Assembly: GCA_039000515.1 (NCBI GenBank)
Contig: JBCFYV010011135.1
Coordinates: 21,602,927-21,666,926 of the forward strand
DNA length: 64,000 bases
Reading direction: 5' to 3'
Source of the DNA: Timema cristinae
Lineage: Eukaryota; Arthropoda; Insecta; Phasmatodea; Timematidae
Numbering within the stretch: the first letter of the stretch is position 1; the number at the start of each line of letters is the position of its first letter. Of this stretch, positions 26,006 through 35,312 are shown one piece after another. The translations under genes were made by a program, and so were the position numbers. A model generated the notes under the pieces. It was not told the origin of the DNA. It saw only the letters and a list, made by a program, of their open reading frames with translations, and did no database searches.

Positions 26006-27075
26006 CATACATACATATATTAGCTTTTTTAACAGTAAATGTCAACTATTGCGATAGTAAAAGAAAAATCTAATCAAATATGTTGATGTATTTCGACTTT
26101 CATGAACCCACAAACCCCAGAAAGTTGTTTTTTCAATGCCGTCTCTCTGTGTGTCTGTTTAATCTTACAATTAGATGTAGTTTCATAACGATGCGTAGGT
26201 ACTCATAAAATTTGTTCTTTAAACTTTGAAGTAAATGTTTGTACACCAATAATCTATTTCTTACATATTAGACTCAATAGTCAATATTTATCTTTTTAAT
26301 TGGTTTAAGGTGACCTGGTGGTGTAGGGGTAAGGTGTCAGACTTCTGTGCTGGTGGCCAGGGTTAAATCCTCAGTCCCGGCACAGATTTATCTGATTTCC
26401 ATACTCTTCCTTCACCTCTGACAAGACATCTTGTGAATGTGGGGAATGACAGGCCTCCACCATGGTTCGGATTCCACGTTAAACTGTAGGTCCTTCATTT
26501 CATCTCACAATCACCCTACCATTACACATTAGCGTAAGTGCGTATAACCCGAACGGGTAGTAAGACGCGGTGCTAATAATAATTGGTTTAAATTTAAAAA
26601 TGAGGAATTTAATAAAAATGCGATAACCATAATATATGTAACACCTAATAAAATTTCTTGAATAAAATTTTAATATTAAGGGTTGATCCTTGTGGAACCA
26701 ATATTTATCTTTTTTATTGATCCAAATATACAAATGAATTCTTTAATTCTTTAAAAAAATTGTAAAATTTAAAACTGGAAGTCAAATTTTTTTTAGCGTA
26801 AGTATAAAGCAATTTTTACTCGGGTTTGCAAGTGTATATAATTTCGTTTCACATATATTACAAGTTTTGAGTAATTATCTATTATTTAAAAAATTGAGTG
26901 AGAAAGTCCGTGTGCAAAGTTCCATATAATTTATTTTATATTGTTTTAATTTGTAATATTTTATAACATTATTAGTGTCTGACTGAAGTAAATAATGATA
27001 ATATATATTAAATAATGTTGTATACATACCTGAGAAGCAATACAGCCACACTATCCAAAATCTAAATATTAACAT
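12084..27075 (-). CDS. Gene A: secreted chymotrypsin-like (S1A) serine protease, seven exons, intact
   Basis: Predicted secreted zymogen of 265 residues from seven joined exons (27075-27030, 24405-24323, 23265-23165, 19183-19027, 17073-16954, 13871-13737, 12239-12084; 798 nt with stop). All introns are GT-AG, with phases 1, 0, 2, 0, 0, 0. Residues 1-16 form a signal peptide. Residues 17-28 are a short propeptide with Cys23. Activation is expected at Arg28|Ile29 (RIANG). The triad is His71 (LTAAHC), Asp124 (KDIGIIK) and Ser217 (GDSGGP). Cys pairs 56-72, 189-202 and 213-239 fit the canonical 42-58, 168-182 and 191-220 bonds. Cys23 and Cys76 are left over and may pair. The S1 pocket is odd: Gly at 189, Gly-Met-Val at 214-216, His at 226, so it is not trypsin-like. 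There is no clip domain. Gene B downstream of the gap is its tandem paralogue. The substrate cannot be told from sequence. Confidence 0.88.
12346..12491 (+). mobile_element. 5'-truncated SINE-A with perfect TSD (gene A intron 6)
   Basis: Only the 3' half (from TGCCAGGCCTCCACCGTGG) is present. It is flanked by a 13-bp duplication AAAAACTTGTTTT at 12333-12345 and 12492-12504. It is absent from the matching intron of gene B, so the insertion followed the duplication. Confidence 0.9.
13737..13871 (-). CDS. Gene A exon 6 (C168-C182 loop and S1 wall)
   Basis: 135 bp, phase 0 at both ends. Encodes the segment with [15 protein letters not shown] and ending SAGSCP. The last residues place Gly at position 189 and Pro at 192. 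Confidence 0.88.
14205..14440. repeat. Low-copy diverged minisatellite, gene A intron 5
   Basis: Degenerate units of CCACCTCATTACACCCTATC and TTGAGCTAGTTATATCCA. It continues after the SINE at about 14745-14800. The same unit is amplified in the matching intron of gene B (38524-38965). Confidence 0.7.
14441..14741 (+). mobile_element. SINE-A copy inside the intron 5 minisatellite
   Basis: Diverged full-length copy (GACCTGGAGGTCTATAGGTA start, GGGGTTCAATCC B box, tail ending in AATAATAA) that splits the diverged tandem repeat. Confidence 0.85.
15118..15238 (+). mobile_element. SINE-D inverted dimer fragment (tRNA-like)
   Basis: The B box CGGGTTCGATTCCCG and the tail CAGGTGTCGTTTTTAAATTT are preceded by an inverted partial copy of the tail (CTGAAAATTTAAAAA and ACACCTAGACACGG). 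The ends of the segment are therefore complementary and the whole folds into a hairpin. Related copies occur at about 19640, 42440, 42700 and 51810. It is not a functional tRNA, because the A box and cloverleaf are poor. Confidence 0.55.
15353..16881. mobile_element. 1.53-kb insertion in gene A intron 5, unclassified
   Basis: Gene B's intron lacks this block. Removing it joins CAAGCAATATAC to ACTATATTTGACAG, matching gene B's CAAGCAATAAAC and CACTTGACATAG. A 6-bp ATATAC occurs at 15347-15352 and 16882-16887 as a likely target duplication. No terminal inverted repeats, TG..CA ends or coding frame were found. The 5' third is GC-richer. It could be a solo LTR or a retrocopy. Confidence 0.6.
16954..17073 (-). 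CDS. Gene A exon 5 (LAGWG region)
   Basis: 120 bp in phase 0 at both ends. Encodes [12 protein letters not shown] and [15 protein letters not shown]. The AGWG motif is the hallmark of the second S1 barrel. Confidence 0.9.
18053..18364 (-). mobile_element. SINE-A copy, reverse (gene A intron 4)
   Basis: Starts on the plus strand with (ATT)n, then AGCACCACATCTTACCTACG, and ends at TAGACAGACAGGTCACC. Diverged but full length. Confidence 0.85.
18425..18471. repeat. Perfect 47-bp palindrome (22-bp arms)
   Basis: GCTTCTCGATTGAATATAC is followed after a 3-nt spacer by its exact complement, 22 bp per arm. The matching place in gene B (about 41385-41410) has only one arm (ATTCAATCTTGAAGCC), so the palindrome arose locally by inverted copying. 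Confidence 0.9.
19027..19183 (-). CDS. Gene A exon 4 (catalytic Asp)
   Basis: 157 bp, donor GTAAGT. Contains [11 protein letters not shown] and ends with GRKDIGIIK, which carries the Asp102-equivalent Asp124. Confidence 0.9.
19285..19480 (+). pseudogene. LINE reverse-transcriptase C-terminal relic (gene A intron 3)
   Basis: The frame reads [11 protein letters not shown] with a stop where Trp is expected, followed by decayed Lys/Arg-rich sequence. This matches the RWYGHVMRM-type segment near the end of many non-LTR ORF2 proteins. Several stops. A similar relic is in gene B at about 41935-42100, so the insertion predates the duplication. Confidence 0.5.
19640..19830 (-). mobile_element. SINE-D-like single copy next to (TA)n
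   Basis: The reverse strand has an A-box-like TAGCTCCTTGGTAAGAACAG and a B-box-like GTTCAACTCTC. (TA)n lies at 19617-19640. It is orthologous in position to the 508-bp palindrome of gene B, where the same sequence is doubled in inverted orientation. Confidence 0.6.
21007..21322 (+). mobile_element. SINE-A copy, full length (gene A intron 3)
   Basis: GGTGACCTGGTGGTCTAAGG head, B box GGGGTTCAATCC, long form with TGTATTAATCACAACTTGTG, shared tail and (AAT)n. Confidence 0.92.
21695..22110. mobile_element. Dispersed repeat with GACTCACTCACTCAC-type start
   Basis: CTACTATAAAGCCACATAGCTG, then GGAGGCGTAGCCCCCAACGA, resemble the start and 3' region of short non-autonomous elements common in insects. 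Ends are uncertain. The rest of intron 3 from 22111 to 23164 is AT-rich, apart from a G-rich run at about 22868-22940 that contains two CCAATCAGA words. Confidence 0.35.
23165..23265 (-). CDS. Gene A exon 3 (catalytic His)
   Basis: 101 bp, acceptor TATTTCAG, donor GTAAGT. Contains [20 protein letters not shown], which holds His57-equivalent His71 and the Cys42-Cys58 pair. Ends two bases into a codon completed by exon 4. Confidence 0.92.
23338..23500 (+). pseudogene. LINE reverse-transcriptase C-terminal relic (gene A intron 2)
   Basis: The frame reads [20 protein letters not shown], then a stop after EE, then [12 protein letters not shown]. This is the conserved WYGHVMRM-KER region of non-LTR ORF2 ends. 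A paralogous relic is at 44210-44390 in gene B. Confidence 0.55.
23514..23803 (+). mobile_element. SINE-A copy with 13-bp TSD (gene A intron 2)
   Basis: Flanked by AATTAAAGAAGGG at 23501-23513 and 23804-23816. Short form lacking the ATTAATCACAA segment. Absent from gene B's intron 2, so it inserted after the duplication. Confidence 0.93.
24323..24405 (-). CDS. Gene A exon 2 (propeptide and activation site)
   Basis: 83 bp between TTTACAG acceptor and GTAAGT donor. Encodes [12 protein letters not shown] then [15 protein letters not shown]. Cleavage after Arg would expose the new N-terminal Ile. Confidence 0.85.
26308..26580 (+). mobile_element. SINE-A copy with 10-bp TSD (gene A intron 1)
   Basis: Flanked by AATTGGTTTA at 26298-26307 and 26581-26590. 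Short-form body, tail with few AAT units. Confidence 0.93.
27030..27075 (-). CDS. Gene A exon 1 (signal peptide)
   Basis: Encodes [15 protein letters not shown] plus one base. The donor is GTATGT. The start is the only ATG that joins a hydrophobic leader in phase to exon 2, and gene B has a matching 46-bp exon. Confidence 0.8.
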
Positions 27076-27102
27076 ATTTGTATTAAAACCCCTTTTGTTC
27101 TA

Positions 27103-27113
27103 CCTTATAAAAA
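27103..27113 (-). promoter_or_regulatory. Possible TATA box of gene A
   Basis: TTTTTATAAGG on the minus strand lies about 28-38 bases upstream of the start codon. Gene B has a related TTTGTTTAAGG at the same offset. If used, the 5' leader would be only a few bases long. A distal leader exon is an alternative. Confidence 0.25.
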
Positions 27114-27119
27114 CTTGGG

Positions 27120-29400
27120 CTTTAAAATCCTGTAGATCACAGCTATAATAACATAAACAAATATTATACTGAGCTTCAATTTAAAAATAATTTTTTTACT
27201 AACAATCAAAGCCAGTAATGTATTTTAATAGAAGTGTTTTATGTTCAATAAAACAAAGTTTTATGAAATGGTTTTCCAGGAAAATGTATCTCTATATTAA
27301 ACTAAAATTGTTTCAAAAATGTTCACTAATTAAATATGTTTGTTTATAATATCATTGCTAGTACTTTAAATTGTTTTTTATTTATCTAAGTATTCTTCCA
27401 CTTACAGGTTAAGTTCTAAGTAAAATGTATCAAATTTAATATTGGTTAGATAAATACAAATAATATCACATTATTTCAAACTGAAGACTATCATAAAATA
27501 ATTATACACACATAAATATATATATAATATATATAATATATATATATTATATATATTATATATATTTATATACTTATATACACAAATATATATATATATA
27601 TTATATATATTTATATACTTATATACACAAATATATATTATATATATTATATATATTTATATATATATATATTTATATATTCTAATATAAATTTCCTAAT
27701 TGTGTCTTATCAACAAAAAGGGGTAACGTCGAGATTAATAAAAAAAAAACTTGTGTTGGGCGCCACTCCTGGAAGCTAGGAGAACTAATAATAATGATAA
27801 AAAAAAAATATAAATAAACTTTAGCTCGACTAATTTGAACAAATGCACGACGACTCTAAATGCTCGAGACCTCTGGGTGTGCTCGGGAACTTTTACCTAG
27901 ATATTACAATGTCAATGTTACAATGGTGTGTTGTAGACTTCCACAAGAGTTGAGAGTACTTAAAATAAAAAAAAATAAAAAATAAAAAATAGCAATTTAA
28001 ATACAATGGATCATAAAAAACAAAAAAAGTACTAATTGAGATTACAATAAAAAAAAAAAAACAATTGTTGAAACTTTTGTGGGTTATTATTATTATCATT
28101 ATTGTTTCCCTTTTACTACATCCCAAACCTACCTAAGGATATCCGAATAAATATAAGGCTAATATGACAAAATAAAATATATGGTATTACATAAATTCTT
28201 AAACAAAGTTAAACAATTAAATGAACAATCTCTGAAATGATTAAATTTAGGAGTTTTAATATATATTATATATATAATAATAGAGTGAAAGAAAATAATA
28301 TATGTATAGGCTAAACTTTTATAGAATATATAGTTTTGAGTAAGACAAAAAAAAAGTATTGTTGAGGAACAAAAAAAAAATCAATAGAATTAATATTTTT
28401 ACATAAAAAATAAAATATTAATCAATTCCCTGGAATAGATAGAGTCTGAGTGTATTTAGTCCTTTCTGAAAGTTTTTGCATGTATCATAGCTTGATAAAT
28501 AAAAAAAAATGAGAAATAACATATATTTAAAATTGAAGATTTGGCTGGACCTCACCAATGAATTCATCCATGTTGAAACCAGAATGTCTGAAGTCTGTTT
28601 CCTTTTATTTATTCTAACTCGTCCACCATTTGAAGAAATAAACACTCTAGTTCGTCTCCAGACACTTAACTTTCCATTTGAGTACTTGTACTTTTACTTT
28701 CGAACCATTGTTCCACTTGAAAACTAAATTTAATTATGAGCTATATAAATTTGCTCCATGTTAAATGACACTCCGGAAGAAAAAAGCCTCATCCTCTTCA
28801 AAAAATGTTCTCAGTTTTAAACTTAAAAAACGTTCCATATTCTACTAAGTCCAAAGAGAAAACTAATACAATAAAATAAAAGATAAAGTGTTGGCTATGA
28901 ACTGTTTATAAAATAAGATACAAATTTAGTATCAAGATTTAAATATATGTCAGTGTTTCTTAAGAGAATTAAATGTTTATTTTAATCTGTCACAATTGAA
29001 ATGCGCGCTATTTTGGAACGTCTTTTTTTTTTCTCTCTTTTTTTTTTTTTTACTACTTTTACAAGCACGAGACTCGCCACTCACTTGTTCATCATATCTG
29101 CGCATGCGTTAGAATAAATCATGGCTGACATCCAAAATAAATAGAAGAGTCAACAGACCTCTTGGAAGGAAATTAATATGTTTTAAAAAAAAGTAAGTGT
29201 TCTTCCTTAGGTCAAAATTAATGGTTTAAATTATTTAAAACAGTGTTAGATGTTCTATATTCTGTCCTTTTAATTTATTTTAATGGATGCAAATAGTATT
29301 ATTTGTCACGCCGGCGACACAGCATGTTTCAAACGAAAATAAACCTGAAACTATTTACAAAGCTTGGGAAAAATATAAGGAAATAAATGGTAGGGTGGCA
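27120..29400. other. Intergenic AT-rich stretch, no gene recognised
   Basis: A block of interrupted (TA)n lies at about 27515-27690, and A-runs at 27960-28060. Short frames at about 28418-28727 show no known motif. Nothing else is supportable. Confidence 0.6.
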
Positions 29401-29411
29401 AATAACGTTAC

Positions 29412-29441
29412 AGTATATATATATATTTATATATATATATT

Positions 29442-29513
<72 letters not shown>

Positions 29514-29525
29514 TATATATATATT

Positions 29526-29560
<35 letters not shown>

Positions 29561-29577
29561 ATTTATATATATATATT

Positions 29578-29610
<33 letters not shown>

Positions 29611-29638
29611 ATATATATTTAATATATATATATATATT

Positions 29639-29673
<35 letters not shown>

Positions 29674-29714
29674 ATTTTATATATATATATATTTATATAT
29701 ATATTATATATATA

Positions 29715-29769
<55 letters not shown>

Positions 29770-29772
29770 ATT

Positions 29773-29803
<31 letters not shown>

Positions 29804-29815
29804 ATATATATATAA
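29412..29815. repeat. (TA)n / TTTATATATA array, left block
   Basis: About 400 bp of TATATA broken regularly by TTTA. Translated frames are strings of Tyr-Ile and are not genes. Confidence 0.95.
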
Positions 29816-29984
29816 TGGCAATGGAATTATTTTTGTTTGATAAATCATATATTTTTAAGGGTTTTAATTATTTTTTCAAAAAACAATTGTCAAGATAAAA
29901 AAAGAGCAATGTGAATGCGTTTTTAATGAGATATTTAAGAAAGTTATGTGGAAAAACTCTTATGGAGAGAGTCACAGTAATATT

Positions 29985-30248
29985 ATTAGTACCGCGTCTT
30001 ACTACCCGTTCGGGTTATACGCACTTACGCTAATGTGTAATGGTAGAGTTATTGTAAGAGGAAATGGAGGACCTATAGTTTAACGTGGAATCCGAACCAC
30101 GGTTGAGGCCTGGCATTCCCCACGTTCACAAGAAGTCTTGTCAGAGGTGAAGGAAGGGTTTGGAAATCAGATAAATCTGTGCCGAGGATTGAACCCGAAC
30201 CCCAGCATAGAAGTCTGACACCTTACCCCTAGGCCACCAGGTCACCTG
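29985..30248 (-). mobile_element. SINE-A copy in left arm
   Basis: Reverse-oriented, with the sequence between B box and head partly deleted (GTGCCGAGGATTGAACCC). The same deletion is seen in the right-arm copy. Confidence 0.9.
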
Positions 30249-30483
30249 AGAAGAGCTTAATTATTGAATTAAGTTTTGGGCTGCATTCACATTTTCTTGC
30301 CTACCCCGTATGTGAACGGCGTGATTATATTTGTGTATATATATATAATATATATAAATATATATATAATATATATATATATATAAATATATATATATAA
30401 TATATATATAATAATATATATATATATAATATATATATATATATAAATATATATATATAAATATATATATAAAATAAATATAT

Positions 30484-30570
<87 letters not shown>

Positions 30571-30593
30571 ATATATATATATATATAAAATAT

Positions 30594-30642
<49 letters not shown>

Positions 30643-30678
30643 AATATATATATATATAATATATATATATATATAAAT

Positions 30679-30727
<49 letters not shown>

Positions 30728-30787
30728 AATATATATATATATAAATATATATTATATATAAAATATATATATATATAAATAATATAT

Positions 30788-30822
<35 letters not shown>

Positions 30823-30949
30823 AAATATATATATATATATATAAATATATATATAAATACACAAATATAATCACGCCGTTCACATACGGGGTAGGCAAGA
30901 AAATGTGAATGCAGCCCAAAACTTAATTCAATAATTAAGCTCTTCTCAG

Positions 30950-31216
30950 GTGACCTGGTGGTCTAGGGGTAAGGTGTCAGACTTCTATGCTGGGGTTCGG
31001 GGTTCAATCCTCGGCACAGATTTATCTGATTTCCAAACCCTTCCTTCACCTCTGACAAGACTTCTTGTGAACGTGGGGAATGCCAGGCCTCCACCGTGGT
31101 TCGGATTCCACGTTAAACTATAGGTCCTCCATTTCCTCTTACAATAACTCTACCATTACACATTAGCGTAAGTGCGTATAACCCGAACGGGTAGTAAGAC
31201 GCGGTACTAATAATAT
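30950..31216 (+). mobile_element. SINE-A copy in right arm
   Basis: Mirror image of 29985-30248, with the same internal deletion and a near-identical sequence. Confidence 0.9.
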
Positions 31217-31374
31217 TACTGTGACTCTCTCCATAAGAGTTTTTCCACATAACTTTCTTAAATATCTCATTAAAAACGCATTCACATTGCTCCTTTTTTA
31301 TCTTGACAATTGTTTTTTGAAAAAATAATTAAAACCCTTAAAAAATATATGATTTATCAAACAAAAATAATTCC

Positions 31375-31660
31375 ATTGCCAGAAGCTAATTGACGCCCGA
31401 ATATGAAGTTGGGTGGATACAGGTGTTTTAATCACTGTGTGTAGGTACTTGTTTCTATTAGATCGGGTTCTTGGTATATATTTATAACATCCTATACATT
31501 GCAAACAAGCACACTGTGATTAAAACACCTTTAGCTTCTGAAAATGGAATAATTGTTCTTTGAAAAAATATATATTCTTTTTAAGGGTTTTAATCATTTT
31601 CCAAAAAACAATTGTCAAGAAAAACAAGAGCAATTTTAATGCGTTTTTAATTAAATATAT
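31375..31660. repeat. Nested fold-back: third partial copy of the arm
   Basis: GGTGTTTTAATCACTGTGTG near 31421 pairs with its complement near 31510. The outer parts CCAGAAGCTAA and TTAGCTTCTG also pair. Beyond 31550 the arm sequence returns in plus orientation (TTTTTAAGGGTTTTAAT, AACAATTGTCAAGA), diverged. The locus therefore holds three alternating copies. Confidence 0.75.
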
Positions 31661-31841
31661 ATGTATAAATATATGTATTTATAAATGTGTACACATAAAT
31701 ATGTATAAATATATGTATATATAAATATGTATACATATATACACATGTAAAACACACACACATATTGGGCGGAAAAAGGATTTATGTCCCTCACGTTATA
31801 TTTTTGGCACTCCCCATTTGTTGGGTACATTTCTTCCTAAC

Positions 31842-33634
31842 CCTATGTAGACATTAAAGCTCACATCCATGTGACACCATGTGAACATTAGATCTTCCCC
31901 CCACTAAACACTATGTAGACATTAGAAATCACATCTATGTGACACCATGTGAACATTAGATCTTCCCCCCACTAAACACTATGTAGACATTAAAGCTCAC
32001 ATCCATGTGACACCATGTGAACATTAGATCTTCCCCCCACTAAACACTATGTAGACATTAAAGCTCACATCCATGTGACACCATGTGAACATTAGATCTT
32101 CCCCCCACTAAACACTATGTAGACATTAGAAATCACATCTATGTGACACCATGTGAACATTAGATCTCTCCCCCACTAAACACTATGTAGACATAAAAGC
32201 TCACATCCATGTGACACCATGTGAACATTAGATCTTCCCCCCACTAAACACTATGTAGACATTAAAGCTCACATCCATGTGACACCATGTGAACATTAGA
32301 TCTTCCCCCACTAAACACTATGTAGACATTAAAGCTCACATCCATGTGACACCATGTGAACATTAGATCTTCCCCCCATTTAAACACTATGTAGACATTA
32401 AAGCTCACATCCATGTGACACCATGTGAACATTAGATCTTCCCCCCACTAAACATATGTAGACATTAAAGCTCACATCCATGTGACACCATGTGAACATT
32501 AGATCTTCCCCCCACTAAAACACTATGTAGACATTAAAGCTCACATCCATGTGACACCATGTGAACATTAGATCTTCCCCCCACTAAACACTATGTAGAC
32601 ATTAGAAGCTCACATCCATGTGACACCATGTGAACATTAGATCTTCCCCCACATAAACACTATGTAGACATTAAAGCTCACATCCATGTGACACCATGTG
32701 AACATTAGATCTTCCCCCACTAAACACTATGTAGACATTAAAAGCTCACATCTATGTGACACCATTGTGAACATTAGATCTTCCCCCCACTAAAACACTA
32801 TGTAGACATTAAAGCTCACATCCATGTGACACCATGTGAACATTAGATCTTCCCCCACTAAAACACTATGTAGACATTAAAGCTCACATCCATGTGACAC
32901 CATGTGAACATTAGATCTTCCCCCCACTAAACACTATGTAGACATTAAAAGCTCACATCCATGTGACACCATGTGAACATTAGATCTTCCCCCCACTAAA
33001 CACTATGTAGACATTAAAGCTCACATCCATGTGACACCATGTGAACATTAGATCTTCCCCCCACTAAACACTATGTAGACATTAAAAGCTCACATCCATG
33101 TGACACCATGTGAACATTAGATCTTCCCCCCACTAAACACTATGTAGACATTAAAGCTCACATCCATGTGACACCATGTGAACATTAGATCTTCCCCCCA
33201 CTAAACACTATGTAGACATTAAAGCTCACATCCATGTGACACCATGTGAACATTAGATCTTCCCCCCACTAAACACTATGTAGACATTAAAGCTCACATC
33301 CATGTGACACCATGTGAACATTAGATCTTCCCCCCACTAAACACTATGTAGACATTAGAGCTCACATCCATGTGACACCATGTGAACATTAGATCTTCCC
33401 CCCACTAAACACTATGTAGACATTAAAGCTCACATCCATTTGACACCATGTGAACATTAGATCTTCCCCCACTAAACACTATGTAGACATTAAAGCTCAC
33501 ATCCATGTGACACCATGTGAACATTAGATCTTCCCCCACTAAACACTATGTAGACATTAAAGCTCACATCCATGTGACACCATGTGAACATTAGATCTTC
33601 CCCCACTAAACACTATGTAGACATTAGAGCTCCC
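31842..33634. repeat. 68-bp minisatellite, about 26 copies
   Basis: The unit runs CACTATGTAGACATTAAAGC, TCACATCCATGTGACACCAT, GTGAACATTAGATCTTCCCC, CCACTAAA. Units are nearly identical. Variation is mostly C5/C6 and A3/A4 run length plus an early variant with GAAATCACATCTATG. It ends abruptly at GAGCTCCCCTCACC. Confidence 0.96.
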
Positions 33635-33955
33635 CTCACCCCAACGTAACACCACACCAGATAACTGTGCCTTTCCACGTCACAGGTCTAATGGTCCACT
33701 TTGATTCGTTGTCATCGTTATTCACAAGTTTTCCACCAGACTACGTTATATTCTGTTGCTCGTTTTGTTATCTTATGCATGTCTGTTTAAAGACTACAAG
33801 TAAAAAGTGATTTTTTCGTATTTTAAAATGTATTTTAGCTTGTTTAAACTTTATTCCTTATTAAATATTTATTGTTTCCAGGATCACCAATAATTTCTAG
33901 AAAAATTCCATGACATTCTGTATGAAGTTGACATGTGGCAGTGAATAACTTTTAC
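33635..33955. other. Short spacer, no gene seen
   Basis: Mixed-composition sequence between the minisatellite and the next SINE. Nothing recognised. Confidence 0.5.
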
Positions 33956-33967
33956 TTGCAATATATT

Positions 33968-34259
33968 ATTATTATTATTAGCACCGCGTCTTACTACCCG
34001 TTCGGTTTATACGCCCTTACGCTAATGTGTAATGGTAGGGTAATTGTGAGATGAGATGGAGGACCTACAGTTTAACGTGGAACCTGAACCACGGTGGAGG
34101 CCTGGCATTCCACAAATTCAAAAGTTGTGATTATTACACGTCTTGTCAGAGGTAAAGAAAGGATTTGGTAATCAGATAAATCTGTGCCGGGACCGAGGAT
34201 TGAACCCCGGACCCTAGCACAGAAGTCTGACAAATTAACCCTAGACCACCAGGTCACCC
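33968..34259 (-). mobile_element. SINE-A copy, reverse, with 12-bp TSD
   Basis: Flanked by TTGCAATATATT at 33956-33967 and 34260-34271. Full length, with (ATT)n at the low-coordinate end. Confidence 0.92.
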
Positions 34260-34700
34260 TTGCAATATATTTTTTATTTATTAAGATAGTGCAAGCATTT
34301 GTGGAAAAAATGCCATTAGCTTACCTTAGGCGTGAGATGAATAATATGAAGCGGTGGAACAAGCAATATTTTGATTCGCCGGGACATTTTATGCTACGGG
34401 TGAATTTCGCCTGGGAAACAGGACAGTTAATTAAATTGCATGAATGTCCCAGCCATAGAAAAGGGATAGGTATAGAAACGCCACTCTAATGTTGGTAAGC
34501 GGAACCATATATAAATAGCGCTCGCGGCGTCAGTGCTGCAAACTGAATGATTCTAAGCGGGACGTTACAATGGAAACCCAACGCATTTTCTCTTGCAGAA
34601 TGTTAATTAATCAATTCTTCTATAAAGTTCAATCAAACGTAAAGAAAACCATTATTTTATAAATTAACCACGTTAGAAAAAATTTAAAATCTATAAAATA
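34260..34700. other. Uncharacterised frame and spacer
   Basis: A plus-strand frame continues out of the SINE to 34489 and reads MPLAYLRREMNNMKRWNKQY then WETGQLIKLHECPSHRKG. No family is recognised. It may be a decayed retrotransposon gag or RT piece, or chance. Confidence 0.3.
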
Positions 34701-34977
34701 GTTGACCTGGTGGTCTAGGGGTAAGGTGTCAGACTTCTATGCTGGCGCCCGGGGTTCAATCCTCGGTCCCGGCGAAGATTTATCTGATTACCAAACCCTT
34801 CCTTCACCTCTGACAAGACATATTGTGAATGTGGGGAATGCCAGGCCTCCACCGTGGTTCGGATTCCACGTTAAACTGTAGGTCCTCCATTTCATCTCAC
34901 AATCACCCTACCATTACACATTAGCGTAAGTGGGTATAACCCGAATGGGTAGTAAGACGCGATGCTAATAATAATAA
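34701..34977 (+). mobile_element. SINE-A copy with 9-bp TSD
   Basis: Flanked by TATAAAATA at 34692-34700 and 34978-34986. Short form. Confidence 0.92.
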
Positions 34978-35153
34978 TATAAAATAGGGCTAAACTCCTT
35001 CTTTAAAATAAACGCTAAATCGCTAACCAGAAAGTAATGGCGAATTTTAGGGTCTTATCACCGCCTTTTCTATGGACTTCATTCTTCCGTGACGTCATTG
35101 CATGCTGCTCCTAGCGACAGTGTCTCAAACTAGTTTACGAACCTAGGCCTATT

Positions 35154-35312
35154 ACCCGCCTCGGCGGCGTAGTTAGCTAACGCGCTAGTCGTGTTGAGCT
35201 CAAAAGCCAAGAACGGGGCGGTCCAAGTTCGAATCTCGGTTGGGTGAACTGGAGGGGGATTCCTAAATGGTTTTCCACTCTCCCTCCACTCAAATGTGGG
35301 TTCACTTACTAC
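35154..35312 (+). mobile_element. SINE-B copy, 3'-truncated
   Basis: Head CCCGCCTCGGCGGCGTAGTT, B box AAGTTCGAATCTCGG, body to TGTGGGTTCACTT. The shared tail is missing. Confidence 0.85.

Larger units (their letters stand above)
29817..31380. repeat. 1.56-kb inverted duplication with (TA)n centre
   Basis: 29817-30335 and 30861-31380 are reverse complements over about 520 bp at near identity. Examples are GGCAATGGAA against TTCCATTGCC at the outer ends, and CCCCGTATGTGAACGGCGTG against its complement at the inner ends. Each arm contains the same SINE-A copy, so the duplication is younger than that insertion. Only a few single-base differences were seen. The centre (30336-30860) is an AAATATATA array. 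Confidence 0.93.

Noticed and set aside
27515..27690. Replication origin or matrix attachment region at the AT-rich block
   Set aside because: AT richness alone is common across this window, and no specific motif supports it.
28418..28727. Overlapping frames on both strands near 28.5 kb
   Set aside because: No motif, no splice context and AT-rich codons. Consistent with chance.
29287..30864. Long frames of 110-180 codons in the (TA)n arrays
   Set aside because: They are Tyr-Ile strings forced by the dinucleotide repeat. They lack stops only because TATATA has none, and they have no other protein feature.
31842..33634. CRISPR array
   Set aside because: The 68-bp units are tandem with no unique spacers, and the genome is eukaryotic.
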